Position numbers and translations under genes: made by a program. Shown here piece by piece: positions 10,854-22,790 of a stretch of DNA of 64,000 bases (position 1 is the stretch's first letter; each line of letters begins with the position of its first letter). The stretch comes from Pomphorhynchus laevis. Lineage: Eukaryota; Acanthocephala; Palaeacanthocephala; Echinorhynchida; Pomphorhynchidae. Where the stretch lies: positions 1 to 64,000 of the forward strand of contig WNNJ02003777.1 in assembly GCA_012934845.2 (NCBI GenBank), given 5' to 3'. The notes under the pieces are model-generated. The model saw only the letters and a list, made by a program, of their open reading frames with translations. It did no database searches and was not told where the DNA came from.

Positions 10854-11465
10854 ATGTACTCAACCATATTGGAAAAATACGTAAGTACTAATGATTTTAA
10901 TTTTAGATCTTTTAAATGTAACAGAAAAAATTGTATAGTTTGTGATGTTATAAATAATAATTGTATCGTAAGTAATACGACAAACAAATGTTTTTCATTA
11001 AATATTAATAATAATTGTAACTGCAATACCGCAGGTGTAGTGTATCTTATACAATGTACATGTGGATTGCAATATATAGGAAAAACATATCAAATGTTAA
11101 AAACTAGGTTTAGGCAACACATATATAATATACAGCATAATAGTCAAACTATATTTCATAAACATATGAGATTAATAGGACATGATATTAAAAACTGTAA
11201 ATTATTTATTTTAGAACATATTATCGAAGAAAACATTTCAATATTAAATCAAAAACTATTAGAAAAAGAAGATTTTTGGATTAAAATGCTTAATTCCATG
11301 TACCCATTAGGATTGAATGACGTGGTACAAGGAATTGGCAGAAGTAGTATAATACATAATAAACAACCATATCATAATAATCCGGTTAAACGCAAACCAA
11401 GAAGTCATGGTGATAAAAGGAATAGGAAAAATAGAGTTAAAAATATTAAAAAGATATGTATATAA
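10854..11465 (+). CDS. PLE GIY-YIG endonuclease, N-terminal module
   Basis: The ORF has 203 residues. A Cys cluster precedes the nuclease (C22, C27, C30, then CNC at 55-57), compatible with a zinc-binding knuckle. The GIY-YIG core follows: GVVY at 61-64, YIG at 74-76, the conserved Arg in KTRFRQH (R85), and the C-terminal signature LEKEDFWIKML with PLGLND (about 136-156), which supplies the usual Glu and Asn. The tail is basic (KRKPRSHGDKRNRKNR). In PLEs this nuclease nicks the target DNA for priming. All key residues are visible, so the domain may be intact. The frame shifts just after the stop into the linker. Confidence 0.9.
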   Translation: MYSTILEKYVSTNDFNFRSFKCNRKNCIVCDVINNNCIVSNTTNKCFSLNINNNCNCNTAGVVYLIQCTCGLQYIGKTYQMLKTRFRQHIYNIQHNSQTIFHKHMRLIGHDIKNCKLFILEHIIEENISILNQKLLEKEDFWIKMLNSMYPLGLNDVVQGIGRSSIIHNKQPYHNNPVKRKPRSHGDKRNRKNRVKNIKKICI

Positions 11466-12238
11466 ATGAACAATTAGAAATATTAAAACAACTTTTTAGT
11501 GATAATAAGCTAAAAGATCTTTATGTAAATATAAGAAGTTTTTCTAAAGATATCATATGTTCAATAAATCAAAAATTAATTAACGACTATGATAGGCTAA
11601 GTTGAAAAATAGACAGTTATTGTAATACAAAATACTATAATCGTACAATAAATGTTAATAATAGCAATAGAAAATATACATTAACCATAAACTTCATTAA
11701 TAAATGTATAGATAACATAAATATAGCCGGACTTTTAAATAATTCTAAAAGTAAAGAAATAATAGGGTCAGATTTAAGTAAATATATTCCTAAAATAAGG
11801 TATAAACTCCTACCACCATTAGGACGAAAAATTTGTAATTATAATAAAGAATTAAAATCAATATGTAACGATAATATTAGAAACATAATGGAAACAGAAT
11901 GCAATTGTAAAAGTCTTAGTTTTGATAAAATAAATGAACATATATGTACCCATAATCTAGAATTAATTAAAAATTGTGAATTAAGAAAGCTGCTATCAAA
12001 AGGGTATAAATATAGATTAAATAACAACAACGACAAAAATAAAATTTACAGTTCGTTATATAATAACTTAAATGATTACTTTAGTAAGCTGATTAATAGT
12101 GAAAGCTCGAATATATCTAAGATAAAAATTTGGAAAGATTATATATTTGATAAAATTAAAAGTAAAATTAAAATAACAAACAATTATAAAAGAAAGATAA
12201 AATTAATAAAGATATGTATAAAGAACTTACTAAATTAA
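11466..12238 (+). CDS. PLE linker / RT N-terminal region with CxC motif
   Basis: One frame runs from INEQLEILKQLFSDNKLKD to the ORF at 11888-12238, interrupted by an in-frame TGA near 11602. It contains IPKIRYKLLPPLGRKICNY, then ECNCKSLSF with HICTHNLELIKNCELRKLL. The pattern CxCxxxF...HIxTxDLxIIxN...LRxLLxKG is typical of the region before the RT in Naiad-type PLEs. A frame break separates it from the RT. The TGA could in principle be a selenocysteine codon, as reported for some Naiads, but simple decay is likelier. Confidence 0.7.
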
Positions 12239-12376
12239 AGGATAACTATATAATAACAACTATTGATAAAGCTAGTAATAACTTTGTCTTCATATGCAAA
12301 AAGCTTTATTATGATATACTAATGAAAGGTTAATTCTAATGATTTAAATGTAAATCCAACATATGAACGTAGTGAG

Positions 12377-13561
12377 TTGAGTTTAGAAACAATTATTACA
12401 AGTCACTGTTCTATAATGGATAAAAAGTGTATAAAGGTTGAATTAGATAATAAAACTATACCTATATTATATTGGAATCCAAAATTACATAAAAATCCAA
12501 TAAAACCTAGGTTCATATGTAGTGCGTTTAAATGTACATTAAAACCACTTTCTGTCTATATGAATAAAATACTTAAAGTAATTAAAGCACACTTTAAAAA
12601 ATATTGCAAGGTAATCGAAATTAATACTGGTATAAAACACTATTTCAGTATTAATTCTACAAAAGAATTTTTAGAACAGACAAAAGGAATAAATTTTCAA
12701 AATATAAATACATACGATTTTAGTACTCTTTATACAAATCTAGATTTAGTAGATATTAAAGAAGCGTTAGTAAAATTAATTAATCTTATATTCGGAAAAA
12801 GATATACATATATATGTTATAATAATTATAACGCCTATCTAACAAAAATTAAACCATCAAATAAATATAAATATATGGATAAAATTGAATTAATAGAATC
12901 CTTAAATATTTTGATAAATCAAAATTATTTAAAAGTAGGGACATCTATATTTAGACAAGTAAAAGGTGTTCCAATGGGTGGTAATAGTAGCCCAATTATA
13001 GCTGACTTGTTTTTAAGCTTTATAGAATATGAATTTGTTCATAACTGTGTAAAAACTAAATCTAAACAATATAAATATATGAAATATATGTTTCGATACA
13101 TTGATGATATATGTGTATTTAATTCTAATAATTTTTATTCAATAAGCGAACAAATTTATCCAGGTAGCCTCATTCTTAATAAAACCAATATTAATGATAA
13201 AGAAGGTGTATATCTAGATATGAACATTAAATTAACATTAACTAAAACTACTATTAATTTATATCGTAAAGATGACATATTTAAATTTACAAGAAACATA
13301 TTTTTGCATGAGCATTCATGCATACCATATAATATAAAATATAATACATTAAATAATGAAATTTTAAGAATTGCAACAATATGTAATGATATTGGCTTTC
13401 TTCAAAATCATTTAAATAATTTAATAGATACATATTTTAAACTAGGTTACTATAAAAATAACATCAAGCAGAAAATAGTAAAATATATAAATCAACACAA
13501 TAATATAAAGAATAAATTTAAACTCTTAAGTGGCAAATTTTTATGGATGGATAATAAATAA
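12377..13561 (+). CDS. PLE reverse transcriptase
   Basis: The ORF has 394 residues. RT motifs in order: LYWNPKLHKNP (31-41), YDFSTLYTNL (about 113-122), KGVPMGGNSSPIIADLF (about 196-212) and the catalytic RYIDDICVF (240-248). The C-terminal part ends in [12 protein letters not shown]. The PMG and YIDD forms are those of PLE, not LINE, enzymes. The true N-terminus lies upstream, because the preceding frame at about 12228-12318 still encodes DNYIITTIDKASNNFVFIC, an RT motif. The annotated ATG is therefore internal. Part of the C-terminal region recurs as fragments at 1480, 4190, 42100 and 43770. Confidence 0.88.
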   Translation: MSLETIITSHCSIMDKKCIKVELDNKTIPILYWNPKLHKNPIKPRFICSAFKCTLKPLSVYMNKILKVIKAHFKKYCKVIEINTGIKHYFSINSTKEFLEQTKGINFQNINTYDFSTLYTNLDLVDIKEALVKLINLIFGKRYTYICYNNYNAYLTKIKPSNKYKYMDKIELIESLNILINQNYLKVGTSIFRQVKGVPMGGNSSPIIADLFLSFIEYEFVHNCVKTKSKQYKYMKYMFRYIDDICVFNSNNFYSISEQIYPGSLILNKTNINDKEGVYLDMNIKLTLTKTTINLYRKDDIFKFTRNIFLHEHSCIPYNIKYNTLNNEILRIATICNDIGFLQNHLNNLIDTYFKLGYYKNNIKQKIVKYINQHNNIKNKFKLLSGKFLWMDNK

Positions 13562-13589
13562 TATACTTTGTATTAGAATAAGATACTAG

Positions 13590-13730
13590 ATAGTTATTTC
13601 AGAGGAAATACATCATTAGCATGTATTTGGCCCCGCTGCTATGTTGGGTAGAGGAGTTAGGGGCCGAAACCTGATAGCATAGCAGTTCCTCCTGATGACC
13701 TCTAATTATTATTCTGATACAACGTCTGTT
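13590..13730 (+). repeat. Structured 3' box of the PLE
   Basis: The box contains complementary pairs in interleaved order: aaatacat with atgtattt (a hairpin), then ggccccg...ggggcc and ctgctatg...catagcag, which overlap as in a pseudoknot. It also carries the strings ggggccgaaac and ctcctgatgacct. Copies across the window keep this layout. It is present in every tail of the family, including tails without coding sequence, so it is probably a functional RNA structure or recognition site of the element. Confidence 0.6.
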
Positions 13731-13935
13731 ATTTATTACTCAATTCATAAAAATGACGTTTATTTTAAATTTCATTTTTTAACTTGATTTAAATTATAGA
13801 AAATTTAAATTATAGAAAATCTAAAAGCAATTATTAATTTTATTATTTAATTATTAAATTTTGATTTAGCATTAATATGTTTTGTTTATTTTATAATCAT
13901 ATTAAATACGTAGACTCAGTTTGCTGATTTAATTC

Positions 13936-14559
13936 GCTCTTCTATTGTTCATGGATATTAATCTGATAAGTAGCCTCGCCTACATTTTGTTCTACACAGA
14001 TTTCGCAGGTACACAGATAAATTATCTTTTTGGATTTGCATGTGTAATTTTATTCTATACTCGGTATTGAGGATACAGTTGAATCTCATCAACACTGGTC
14101 GTGGAGTTGGAAATACGGGCTAGTTTTCTGCACATTTTGTGTAATAACTCATTCAACAATTGCGAATCGATTGGTCCCTTTGACTAATTTACAGCCAGTG
14201 AGTAAAACTACCGCAATACTTGAGTAAGTTGTACTTCATCAGATCCATGAACATTATTCTATTTATTACGTAACTTAATCATATATGAAGCTGGAACCAA
14301 TGTATCTCATTCACATATATTGTCTTTTTTATGCGAACTCCCTTTGTACTTAAATTATTTCCGATGCAGCATGATAAATATTTGGCATGCGATAGTGCTC
14401 GTGTTCGCTGTACGTTATACGGAATTCAATCGTCGATACTTTCAAAATATTCAATATAATCGTTAAACTGCACTTGATATTTCATTGAAATTCTTTTAAA
14501 AAATATTGAGATATGAAAATTAATCGAGATAAAGTGAGCAAGTAGAACACATCTATTCA
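13936..14559. other. Intergenic stretch, nothing recognised
   Basis: No long ORF or repeat is apparent between the PLE 3' end and the next PLE relic. Confidence 0.35.
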
Positions 14560-15640
14560 GAGCTGAGAATGAGATGACTTATTAAAGATGATAACTTGCT
14601 CATTACACTCAAAGTTGATAATCATCTTCCCGGCTACATGTATCTTCCGCCGAAAATACACCAAGAAACAACATCTTGGCCTGGTCGTTCAATAATATAA
14701 AAATTATGAAACAGCCTGTGAGCGTGTGGTAACATATTTACATAAACAACTGTATCCGATCTTACTCATATGTCCATCAGATATTGTGAGCACTGTTCAC
14801 TTCCCTAAGGTATTTGAAAATGTAAAGCGAGCATTAAGCTCGAAATCAATATTATTCACGTTGGATATAGAGTCATTATTTACTTTGATTGAAACTAAAA
14901 ACGATAATGATGATGCAATTCGATCTTTGATGACGCCAAGGGACTGTGAAGAAAATAAGATATAAACCTAGTCTCCTCTACTTGAATTGGTGATGGGTTC
15001 TAATACTTTCAGGTTCGCAGACCAAATTTATATCCAAAGACGTGGTACCGATATGGGTAACTTTATAATGTATCTACGTACATTGACTTGTATGCTTCAC
15101 ATCTGGAAAAGAATTTTATCGAGAAATGTAGTTTGAAGCCTGATTTCTGGTATCATCGTTACGTATATGTGGTGTGTGAACATGGGGAGGAATTACTAAT
15201 TGAATTTCTCAAACAATGGAATTTCTTCTCTAACCTCAAATATATAAGATCGAATTGTGATATTGTTAATTTTCTGGACGTTTCCATATATAGAGAGATT
15301 CGGGATCACAATGAGGCACAAGAGTATATAGTAAATTCGGATAGATGCGTTCCTTCTTTCAGGCGCATACTTCTCATCTCTATCGTGTTTTTAAAAATTA
15401 ATGATACGTAATGAATTAATTCGTTACAAATAATCTGTTCAAAGACAGATTTGAGTTTGCATAGGATGCTATAATGTTGAGGAATGAATTTATCAAACGT
15501 GGATATTCATGCAGACTTATTGATCGTCAAATTAATTGGATATGCACTATAAACAGGAAAAATTAATAAAAATTTAGAATTGCAAGAAATGCAAAAATAT
15601 GCCGTGATTGATTTCCATCGTAATAATAAAGGTTTTCTTA
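14560..15640 (+). mobile_element. Relic of a second PLE lineage (RT)
   Basis: The frames give GYMYLPPKIHQE and PGRSII near 14633-14695 (PLE motif Y-L-P-K-I-H-K..GRPI). ILFTLDIESLFTLIE follows (14850-14890), then a decayed YIDD region followed by EHGEELLIEFLKQWNFF and CDIVNFLDVSIY (15180-15290). This RT is clearly different from the one at 12377. It is split by several stops and shifts and is old. No GIY-YIG domain was found at its 3' side. Confidence 0.7.
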
Positions 15641-15719
15641 ATAAATGACAACTGATAAGAAATAATTAAAAACTAAACATGTAGAAAAGATAAAAATAGA
15701 AAACAGTCAGTCGTTAAAA

Positions 15720-18700
15720 ATTCGTTCTCTTCTTTAACTTTCTTACGGCCTTAGGTCCAGCAGTATCTGAGCCTTCAGCCAATCCAACACGCCGCTCTCC
15801 TACTGAACCACCCAGGGTCTTTCACCTTCGCCCCCCCGAAGAGTCTAATCAAGGCGGAATATGCTCGGTACCGCGAGATGAGGAGCTTGAGAAGATAAAA
15901 AGACTAATCCCGATATAGCCCAAGTACCCCAAAGGCGTACTTGGGTTTTCCCATTCAATGACAGTTGCTAAGCCCGTTTCAGGGCCCACTTAGCTTTCTT
16001 CAGGAAACTTCTGAGTCTATCCAGGTCAGTTTCGCCGACCAGTTCACCGTAACAGTGAACCGCAGGTATCTTACTCGACTTGTGAAGACAGGGAGTTGTT
16101 GATTAGTAAATATGGAAGATAAAGCTGAGAGTGTTAGTCTCTTTAATTTTTTTCTTTGTTGCAGGGGCACCATGAAGACAACAACCTGCGATATAGAGGA
16201 GTTGAGAATATGATTGGATATGGGTAGCTGGTCTTTTAGTCTTAAAAAGAAACGGCTGATGTCCCAGACTACATCATTGCACCTGCGTCCAGAGAACAAG
16301 GATGTGGTATCATCAGCGTATACCACTAGATGTTGATCACGTTTAAAATTTTTGAATAGTAAAATGGAGGCAGCAAGATATAAGATAGAAGAAAGTGGTG
16401 AACCTTGAGGCACACCCGTAATATGGCAGAACTGGCGCACATCAGTGTCGTCTTCATAGAAGAACCGCTTGGTGTACAACAATATTTCCTCCCTGTTAAG
16501 AATTATCGCAGTCGAACCGAGGGACCTGAGAGAGGAGACAACGAAGGGAATGGAGACTCAGTAAATGCAACAGAAAAGTCGAAGAAAACAGCCACAGTAA
16601 GCTGATGACTTTTATCTTGACAAAAATGATACACTGCACCTATTACTGAATGGATCGGGCGCCCTTTGACAAACCCATAGAAACCTGACCGGGATTAAAT
16701 TGCGCCTACTTAAATGGTCGCGGATTCTACGCGCAAGCGCTTTTTCGTAGATGGAGATAAGGGAGCTTTGAATAGAAATGAGCCGCAGGTATTAGGACAT
16801 CATACCGGATACGTTTGAGTAAATAAATTTTACAACTAATATTGATGTCGGATACACCGAAAAGTGAGGCTAAAAGCATTGTGATGGCCATTTCTCTTCT
16901 TTGATCGGCTGTCAGAAGCTTACAGACCCAAGAAAATAATGGAGCGACATATTTGGATGTGCCCGGAAGTGAACTTCATGAGTTAAGGATATCTCTAATA
17001 GATAAGTTCCTGCTCTTGAAGTCACCCCAAGACGGGATTGGTTGGGGAGATTAAGTGGCCTTATAGTTGTGTATAGATAGTGACTCTTCCAAAACTCTGT
17101 CAAGAACAATGCTTCCAATTCAACCCACAACCCCGTCCCTCTAGCAGACAAACTTCTCGTTCTTGAATATCTTCTAAAAGTAAGACTGAGAAGGGTTAAG
17201 GTGAGCAAGGCTCGCTCTATCCCTGCTCAGCTGGAACCTATATCTAGAACTCCAGTATTCATTCGAAAGGGCTTGTGTGGCGAAAACAGAGACATTGGTA
17301 AGGTGTCCTGTCCTATATAGGTAGTAGAAAAGATCGCGGTAGCTTGCGATGAGAGGTAGGAATTAAATCCGGTCAAAATCTCAATTTCAATTCTATGGAA
17401 GAGTTGGATATCTGCCTGAAAGAAAGCCACTCTGATGGGATCAAAGTGAAATCTCCTTCTAATCAACGTATCTCTCTATCCGCCAACGAATTAGGTCATG
17501 AGAGGTGGTCTGTTTTTGGCGCGACTACTCAGTACAGATGGGTTTCAACGACCACATCTTATGAAGCATTAAAATGTCGAGGAGAGAATTAGTTGTTGAG
17601 CAATGAAAGGTGGGGGACTGTGGTTTGTGAATAAGATAGTCGTTCCTTGCTCTGCGGAGTATTGCATTAATCCAACGACCAGTTCTGTCGTTGAAGTCAC
17701 CGATTAACATGTTATAGCCACTACCCAAAATACGGTCCAGAGCTCACGGTTCTTGTGAATTTCCCCTGGCCTAATATAGATATTGGTTATACTGATACGT
17801 TTACCGTTCTTCAAAATGATATAGCTAAAGAAGACAGGGATGGACATGAATAGTTTAAAAGTAGGGACGATCTTAAAGAGCATTTAACTAGGGTTAAAAG
17901 ACCTTGAGATGAAAAGGAGTGAAGGGGGTTATGTACGGAGTATAGTGGGAACAAATGTGCTTAAGGATAAATCGAATAATGTCCTAAGGAGACGGATAGA
18001 TCGCGTCTACTGAATGACTATAACATATGCATCTCTACCAGATAGAAGGCTAAGTGCGGAACAACCTTTCGAATTCCACTGAAGGATATTCAGTGAAAAA
18101 GGCTCTTGAATACTTTGCATTGTGTTAAGTTAGCTAAAGTGAGATGCCTCCTCCTAGCACGAACCAGGAGAGAGAAGGTTCCCATTCTCACTCTCAGCCC
18201 ATCTCGGAGAAGGCCCTATCCCATCGGCATTGTCTTCATTTCCCAATGAGGCAATATTCCAGGAGTTGTTCTTGCGAGCCCATTTCAATACCGCAATGCT
18301 TTGGGATGACACATTCCTATTCGAGTCAAGTAGGGCGCTCTCTTGGAAGGTTTGATAGAAGGATTGATGTTAGATACAGCCTGGGGTTTGAAAATTTGGA
18401 AGCCAAGAAAAAAATCAATTTTCAACTTCTAAAATATGGGCGTGATGCCTTGATTCCATCAGACGAATAATGTCAGCCTCAAGGAGACCAACGGGTGACG
18501 GTGGCTTAAAGGCTACAGCCTCTGCAAAGCTTTCTGGTTTACCAGAAGAACCAAGGTGTCTTCCTTTATAATCTTTGAAGAAAGAGCATTTACGGTACCA
18601 AGAGGGATGGACTCCCACACAATTTTAGCAGTGAGGGGGTGATTCACACTTTTGGCCAGAGTGGTCCTCCAATGAACCACAAGCTCCGCAGGAACGGGCT

Positions 18701-19060
18701 CAATCATAGAGGAAGTGGACCACCGTTCTTCCCCATAATTTGCCTGAGGTTTAAAATTCCGAATTCATCCTTTAATATATTTATGTCCCCTTCGGATAAA
18801 AAGGGTAGAACATTGTTAACGTTTTAGGATGCCTGAATAGGCTTGTATGTGATATTGGCCAAATTCGATAGATTAGTTTTGAAATATCTTAGATATTCTC
18901 CAGATAGACCGGATTAGCAGAAGGAAACTTTAATCTCTGCTTCAAACTATCCTACTGTGTTAAAAATAATTATTTTATTACATGTTTGTAAATTCTTCTA
19001 GGAAGACGTTTAAGAGTTTATGTTTTTCCAGAGTTTGGATAGGCTTGATAACTACCAAAT
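15720..19060 (-). mobile_element. LINE D copy 2, inverted and broken
   Basis: Minus strand. The 3' end is at about 15720. The RT occupies about 16000-17250, with RQFCHITGVPQGSPLSSILY and YADDTTSLF. The endonuclease part lies near 17525-18000, with LIGDFNDRTGRWINA. The ORF1 zinc-knuckle region lies near 18415-18640, with HPSWYRKCSFFKDYKG, and the start of ORF1 near 19000-19060 with LEKHKLLNVFLEEF. Frames are broken in many places. The order ORF1, endonuclease, RT and the PQGSPLS form place it in the Jockey/I group of non-LTR elements, with the clade uncertain. Its 5' end faces that of copy 3. Confidence 0.8.
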
Positions 19061-19326
19061 AGATAAAAGTCCCCTCCGTGCTTGAAATAACTACCAAATA
19101 GATGAAAATCACACTCCGTGCCAGAAGACAAAATAGATGCAAGTCCAATAACCTGCATGCTTGAAATTGCTTGATTATTAGGCGATTTTTCAAAAAAAAT
19201 GCAAGGCTTTGATGCCCCGACACTTGTTCGCTTGTGTGCATTTTGTCCACCCTGCATTGATAAATCTGGAAAAAGATGTATACAAAGCAATTTATAAAAC
19301 AATCAGTGGCACATAAGTCAAATTGA

Positions 19327-20520
19327 GTGACAGATAGAAACAGAATGAATTTAAAAGTTTTGCACAGTGACGGACGACCAAAGAATTCTGTTTTTGCAAC
19401 GAAAATTGACAATACTGCTATGGAAATAAGCATTCTTCAAGGGAAAAATAAGATTTTCAAGGTACTTCTTCGTCAATTCAAGACAACAAGGTTAGTGAAT
19501 CTTCTTATATTGATGAGAATTTTAAAGAATTACTTCCCCCGATCCCCAAGATTTCAAATTTGGGGATAATCATTTTAAAAAAGCCTTTAGAAAGGCATGT
19601 CTTATACAACAAATTTCTAAGAGAGTTTGCACATAATATGAAAAACCGTGTAGTCTACAACTCAGTTAGATATTTTGACAACAGTATAACAATTTCCTTT
19701 GCTACCCAGGACCTCCCGGAGAGCTTTGAGATGTACTTCGTCGCTAACTTTTACGACATTGCTGAATTTAAGAGGAAACCTATTATGGCCATATCTAAAA
19801 ATAAGTAATCTTCCAACACAGATGGAGGAAGAAGATATCCAACTTATTACTAACACTTACAAGATAAAAAAATGTACGTCCCCTGTTGGGAAGGAACGGT
19901 CTACTAATTAATGTTGGATTCTGCTCCGCCGCCATAGGGCAGGCTGAACTCTTAGAAAAATCCGCCTGTAACCCTTTATGGGGTTTGACCTCAAATTTAG
20001 AGTATTTGGTTAAGAAGAATACATCTACCCGCACTGTAGCAGGTGTCACAAATAGGGGCACTGGGCCTCCAGCTGCAGTGCGGTACATCGATGTGGGAAA
20101 TGTGGTAATGAAGATTGCCCCTCCGCCTAGTCCTCGCTTCCATGCACAAATAATCTGGTCTCTTCCAACTGCGGAGGACGCATCCCGCGTGGAGCAGGAA
20201 ATGCCAGCATTTCAAGAAATATCAGCATTTATTCATCAAACCATCCAGTCCGTCTAAGCCAGCACCTGATTCTTTTTCTCAGGCAGCAACCAGGATGTCT
20301 GACAGCGAGATGTTGTCGATTATGGATCAGCGTTTGATTTCGTTTCAAAGAGAGGTCCAAGCGTTGATAGCGGCCTCTATTTCAAATCTGTTTGTGAATC
20401 TAGAACTTCCTCTTTCTTCTTCAAGACCTCGAACAAAAGAGAGGCCTCTGCTCACGCCGTCCCCCAATCAAGATTGGAAAGTTGATCAGGCAGAAACGAT
20501 GGGGAAATTATGATACTGCC
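19327..20520 (+). pseudogene. LINE D ORF1 (gag-like, zinc knuckles), broken
   Basis: Pieces of an RNA-binding ORF1. KKPLERHVLYNKFLREFAHN and YNSVRYFDNSITISFATQD (19575-19710) form a domain also seen at 29161-29424. A decayed Cys/His cluster region follows at about 20080-20240, whose better-preserved relative at 29748 reads [15 protein letters not shown]. The last part (20295-20513) is MSDSEMLSIMDQRLISF with Ser/Pro-rich sequence. The frame is interrupted more than once. Confidence 0.65.
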
Positions 20521-20629
20521 CAGGGGCAAGTGCCAACCCTAGAGGAGGCTAGCGGTGGGAAGGGAAACCTTCCTGTCCCTAGCTCTGTCTAAGCTGGCAA
20601 TTCCCCATCCAACTTATCCATCACAACGC

Positions 20630-21080
20630 AGAGTACTCGTAAGCCTTTTTTACTGAATATCCCTCAGTGGAACTCGGGAGGTGCTTCCGCCCTTAGACTT
20701 CTATCTGGTAGATATGCAGATGTTATAGTTCTGCAGGAGACGCGGTCTATCCGTCTCACCCAGGACATTACTCGATTTATTCCAAAGCATATCTGATCCC
20801 ACTACACTCCGTACATAACCCCACCTCACTCCTATTCATCTCAAGGACTCTTGACCCTATTTAAGTGCTCTTTAAGGTCCTTCCTCTTGCTAAACTACAC
20901 ATGTCCAGCCCTGTCTTGCTTGGTAGTTTCACTCAGTAAGAACGGTAAAAGTTTCAGTCTAGCCAATGTCTATATTCGTCCAGGGGAGATTCACAAGAAC
21001 CGTAACCTCCTGCATGGTATTATTGACAGCGGTTATGTTATGATACTGGGGGACTTCAACGACAATACTGGTCGTTGAAT
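20630..21080 (+). pseudogene. LINE D endonuclease domain
   Basis: AP-endonuclease-like domain. It opens with [17 protein letters not shown], then [12 protein letters not shown] (catalytic Glu in the QET position), [13 protein letters not shown] and MILGDFNDNTGR (GDFN motif). At least one stop separates the first half from the 20851-21078 part. The domain cuts target DNA for target-primed reverse transcription in living elements. Confidence 0.75.
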
Positions 21081-21146
21081 CAATGCAGCACTTCGCAGAG
21101 CTAGGAACGGCTATCTTATTCACAAACCCCCATCCCCAACATTTCA

Positions 21147-22790
21147 TTGCACATCAACAAATTCTATCCTCGACATTTTACTATTAACTCGAGGTGGTTC
21201 TTTAAACCCCTCTGCACGGAGCAGTCGCGCCAGCAATTATCCACCTCTCATGACCTAATTCGTTGGAGAATTGAGGAAGATATGTTGCTTCGAAGGAGGT
21301 TTCACTTTGATCCAATCAGAGTGGCCTTTCTTCAAGCGGCTATTCAACTCTTTCCCATAATAGGTAATGAGAGTTTGACCAAATTTAATACCTACCTCTT
21401 TTCGCAAGCTACCGCGATTTTATCGACTACCTATAAAGGTCGTATATACAATCCCACTCCGACGAAACTCAAGGTCATAGCGAAACTGCTTAACCTCCCT
21501 AATCACTCTGTTTCCGCCAGACAGCCTCTCTCGAATGAATACTGGAGCACTAGATATAGGTTCCAGCTGAGTAGGGATAGGACGAGTATTGCTCATCTTA
21601 ATCCTTCTCAATCTTCCTTTTGGAAGATTTTCAAGAAGGAGAAGTTTGTTTGCTGGAAGGATAGAGCATTGGGTTGGATAGGTAATGTAGGCCTTGATAA
21701 AATTTTGGAGGAGTCACTATCCCTACACAAATATGGAGCCACTCTATCACCTCAACCAATCCCGCCTTGGTGTAACTTCAGGAGTAGGGATCTATCTGTT
21801 ACGGATATCTTTAACTCCTGGGGTCCACTCCCGGGCACCTCCAAATCCGTCGCTCCACTTTCTTCTCGGGCCTGTCAGTTTTTGACAGCTGATCAGAGAA
21901 GAGAGGTGACCGTCACAATGCTTTTACCCTCCCCATCCGATGTAGCAGGCATCAATATTAGTAAGCGTGTTTTTATTCCTAAGAAAAAATTCTGCTCATG
22001 CCCTAAAGATCTGCGACCCATTTCGATTCAAAATGCCCTCGTGTCGATTTACGACAAAGCGCTTGCACGTAAAATCGGCGACCATCTGAGTAGGCGTAAT
22101 CTGATTACTCCCGGTTTTCATGGGTTCGTTAAAGGTCGCTCTGTCCATTCAGCAGCAGGTGAAGTGGAACAGTTTTGTCGGGAGAATAGCCATCGTTTAG
22201 TTGTGGCTGTTTTCTTTGACTTCTCTGCTGCATTTGACCGCGTCTCCATTTCCTTTGTGATCTCTTCTCTCAGGTCACTCGGGTTGCCTGCGATAATTGT
22301 GAATAGGGTGGAGATTCTGCTGTACACCAAGCAATTCTACTATAAAGACGAACCTGATGTGCGTCAGTTCTACCCTATTACGGGTGTGCCTCAAGGTTCC
22401 CCACTTTCTCCTATCTTATATCTTGCTGCCTCCATTGAACTCTTTAAAATATTTAAACGCGAATAACGTCTAGTGGTAGGTATCACAGCACTGTTTTCTG
22501 AACGCAGGTGCAAAGACATAGTCTCGGACATCAGCCCTTTCTTTTTAAGATTAAAAGACCAGTTACCCAAGTCCAATCTTATTTTAAACTCTGCCAAATC
22601 GCAGGTGGTTGTCTTTCATGGCGCCCGTGCAACAAAGCAAAAGCTTAAGAGATTAGCACTTTCTGCCCTCTCTTCCATTTTGATTAATCAACCACTCCCT
22701 GTCTTCACCAGTCGAGTAAAATACCTGGGGTTCACCGTTAGGATGGACTGGTCGGCGAAAGCCGACTGGATAGACTTAAACGTATCCTGA
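21147..22790 (+). pseudogene. LINE D reverse transcriptase
   Basis: A 439-residue ORF to 22466 and a second to 22790. Motifs: LRPISIQNALVSIYDKALA, PGFHGFVKGRSVHSAAGEV, VVAVFFDFSAAFDRVS and [20 protein letters not shown]. The YADD block expected next is damaged here; related copies at 32069 and 33320 keep VVYADD. The C-terminal part has [14 protein letters not shown] sequence and KYLGFTV. The RT is typical of the Jockey/I group and recently active in evolutionary terms, since the copies are still easy to align. Confidence 0.85.

Larger units (their letters stand above)
10640..13935 (+). mobile_element. Domain-permuted Penelope-like element (Naiad-like), best copy
   Basis: This is the longest copy of the dominant PLE family. 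From 5' to 3' it has a 5' leader of uncertain start, a GIY-YIG endonuclease ORF (10854-11465), a linker region with a CxC motif (about 11466-12238), the reverse transcriptase (about 12228-13561), a structured box (13590-13730) and an AT-rich 3' end near 13935 (acgtagactcagtttgctga). Canonical PLEs carry GIY-YIG after the RT. The N-terminal position seen here is the arrangement described for Naiad and Chlamys PLEs. The copy has a few frame breaks in the linker and at the start of the RT, so it is probably inactive but young. Confidence 0.88.

Noticed and set aside
11595-11610. In-frame TGA as a selenocysteine codon in the PLE
   Set aside because: Selenocysteine has been reported in some Naiads, but the copy has other frame breaks and I see no SECIS-like structure. 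Decay is simpler.
13590-13730. A canonical hammerhead ribozyme in the PLE box
   Set aside because: CTGATGA and GAAAC are both present, but no arrangement gives stems I, II and III with proper core spacing. It is kept only as a structured box.
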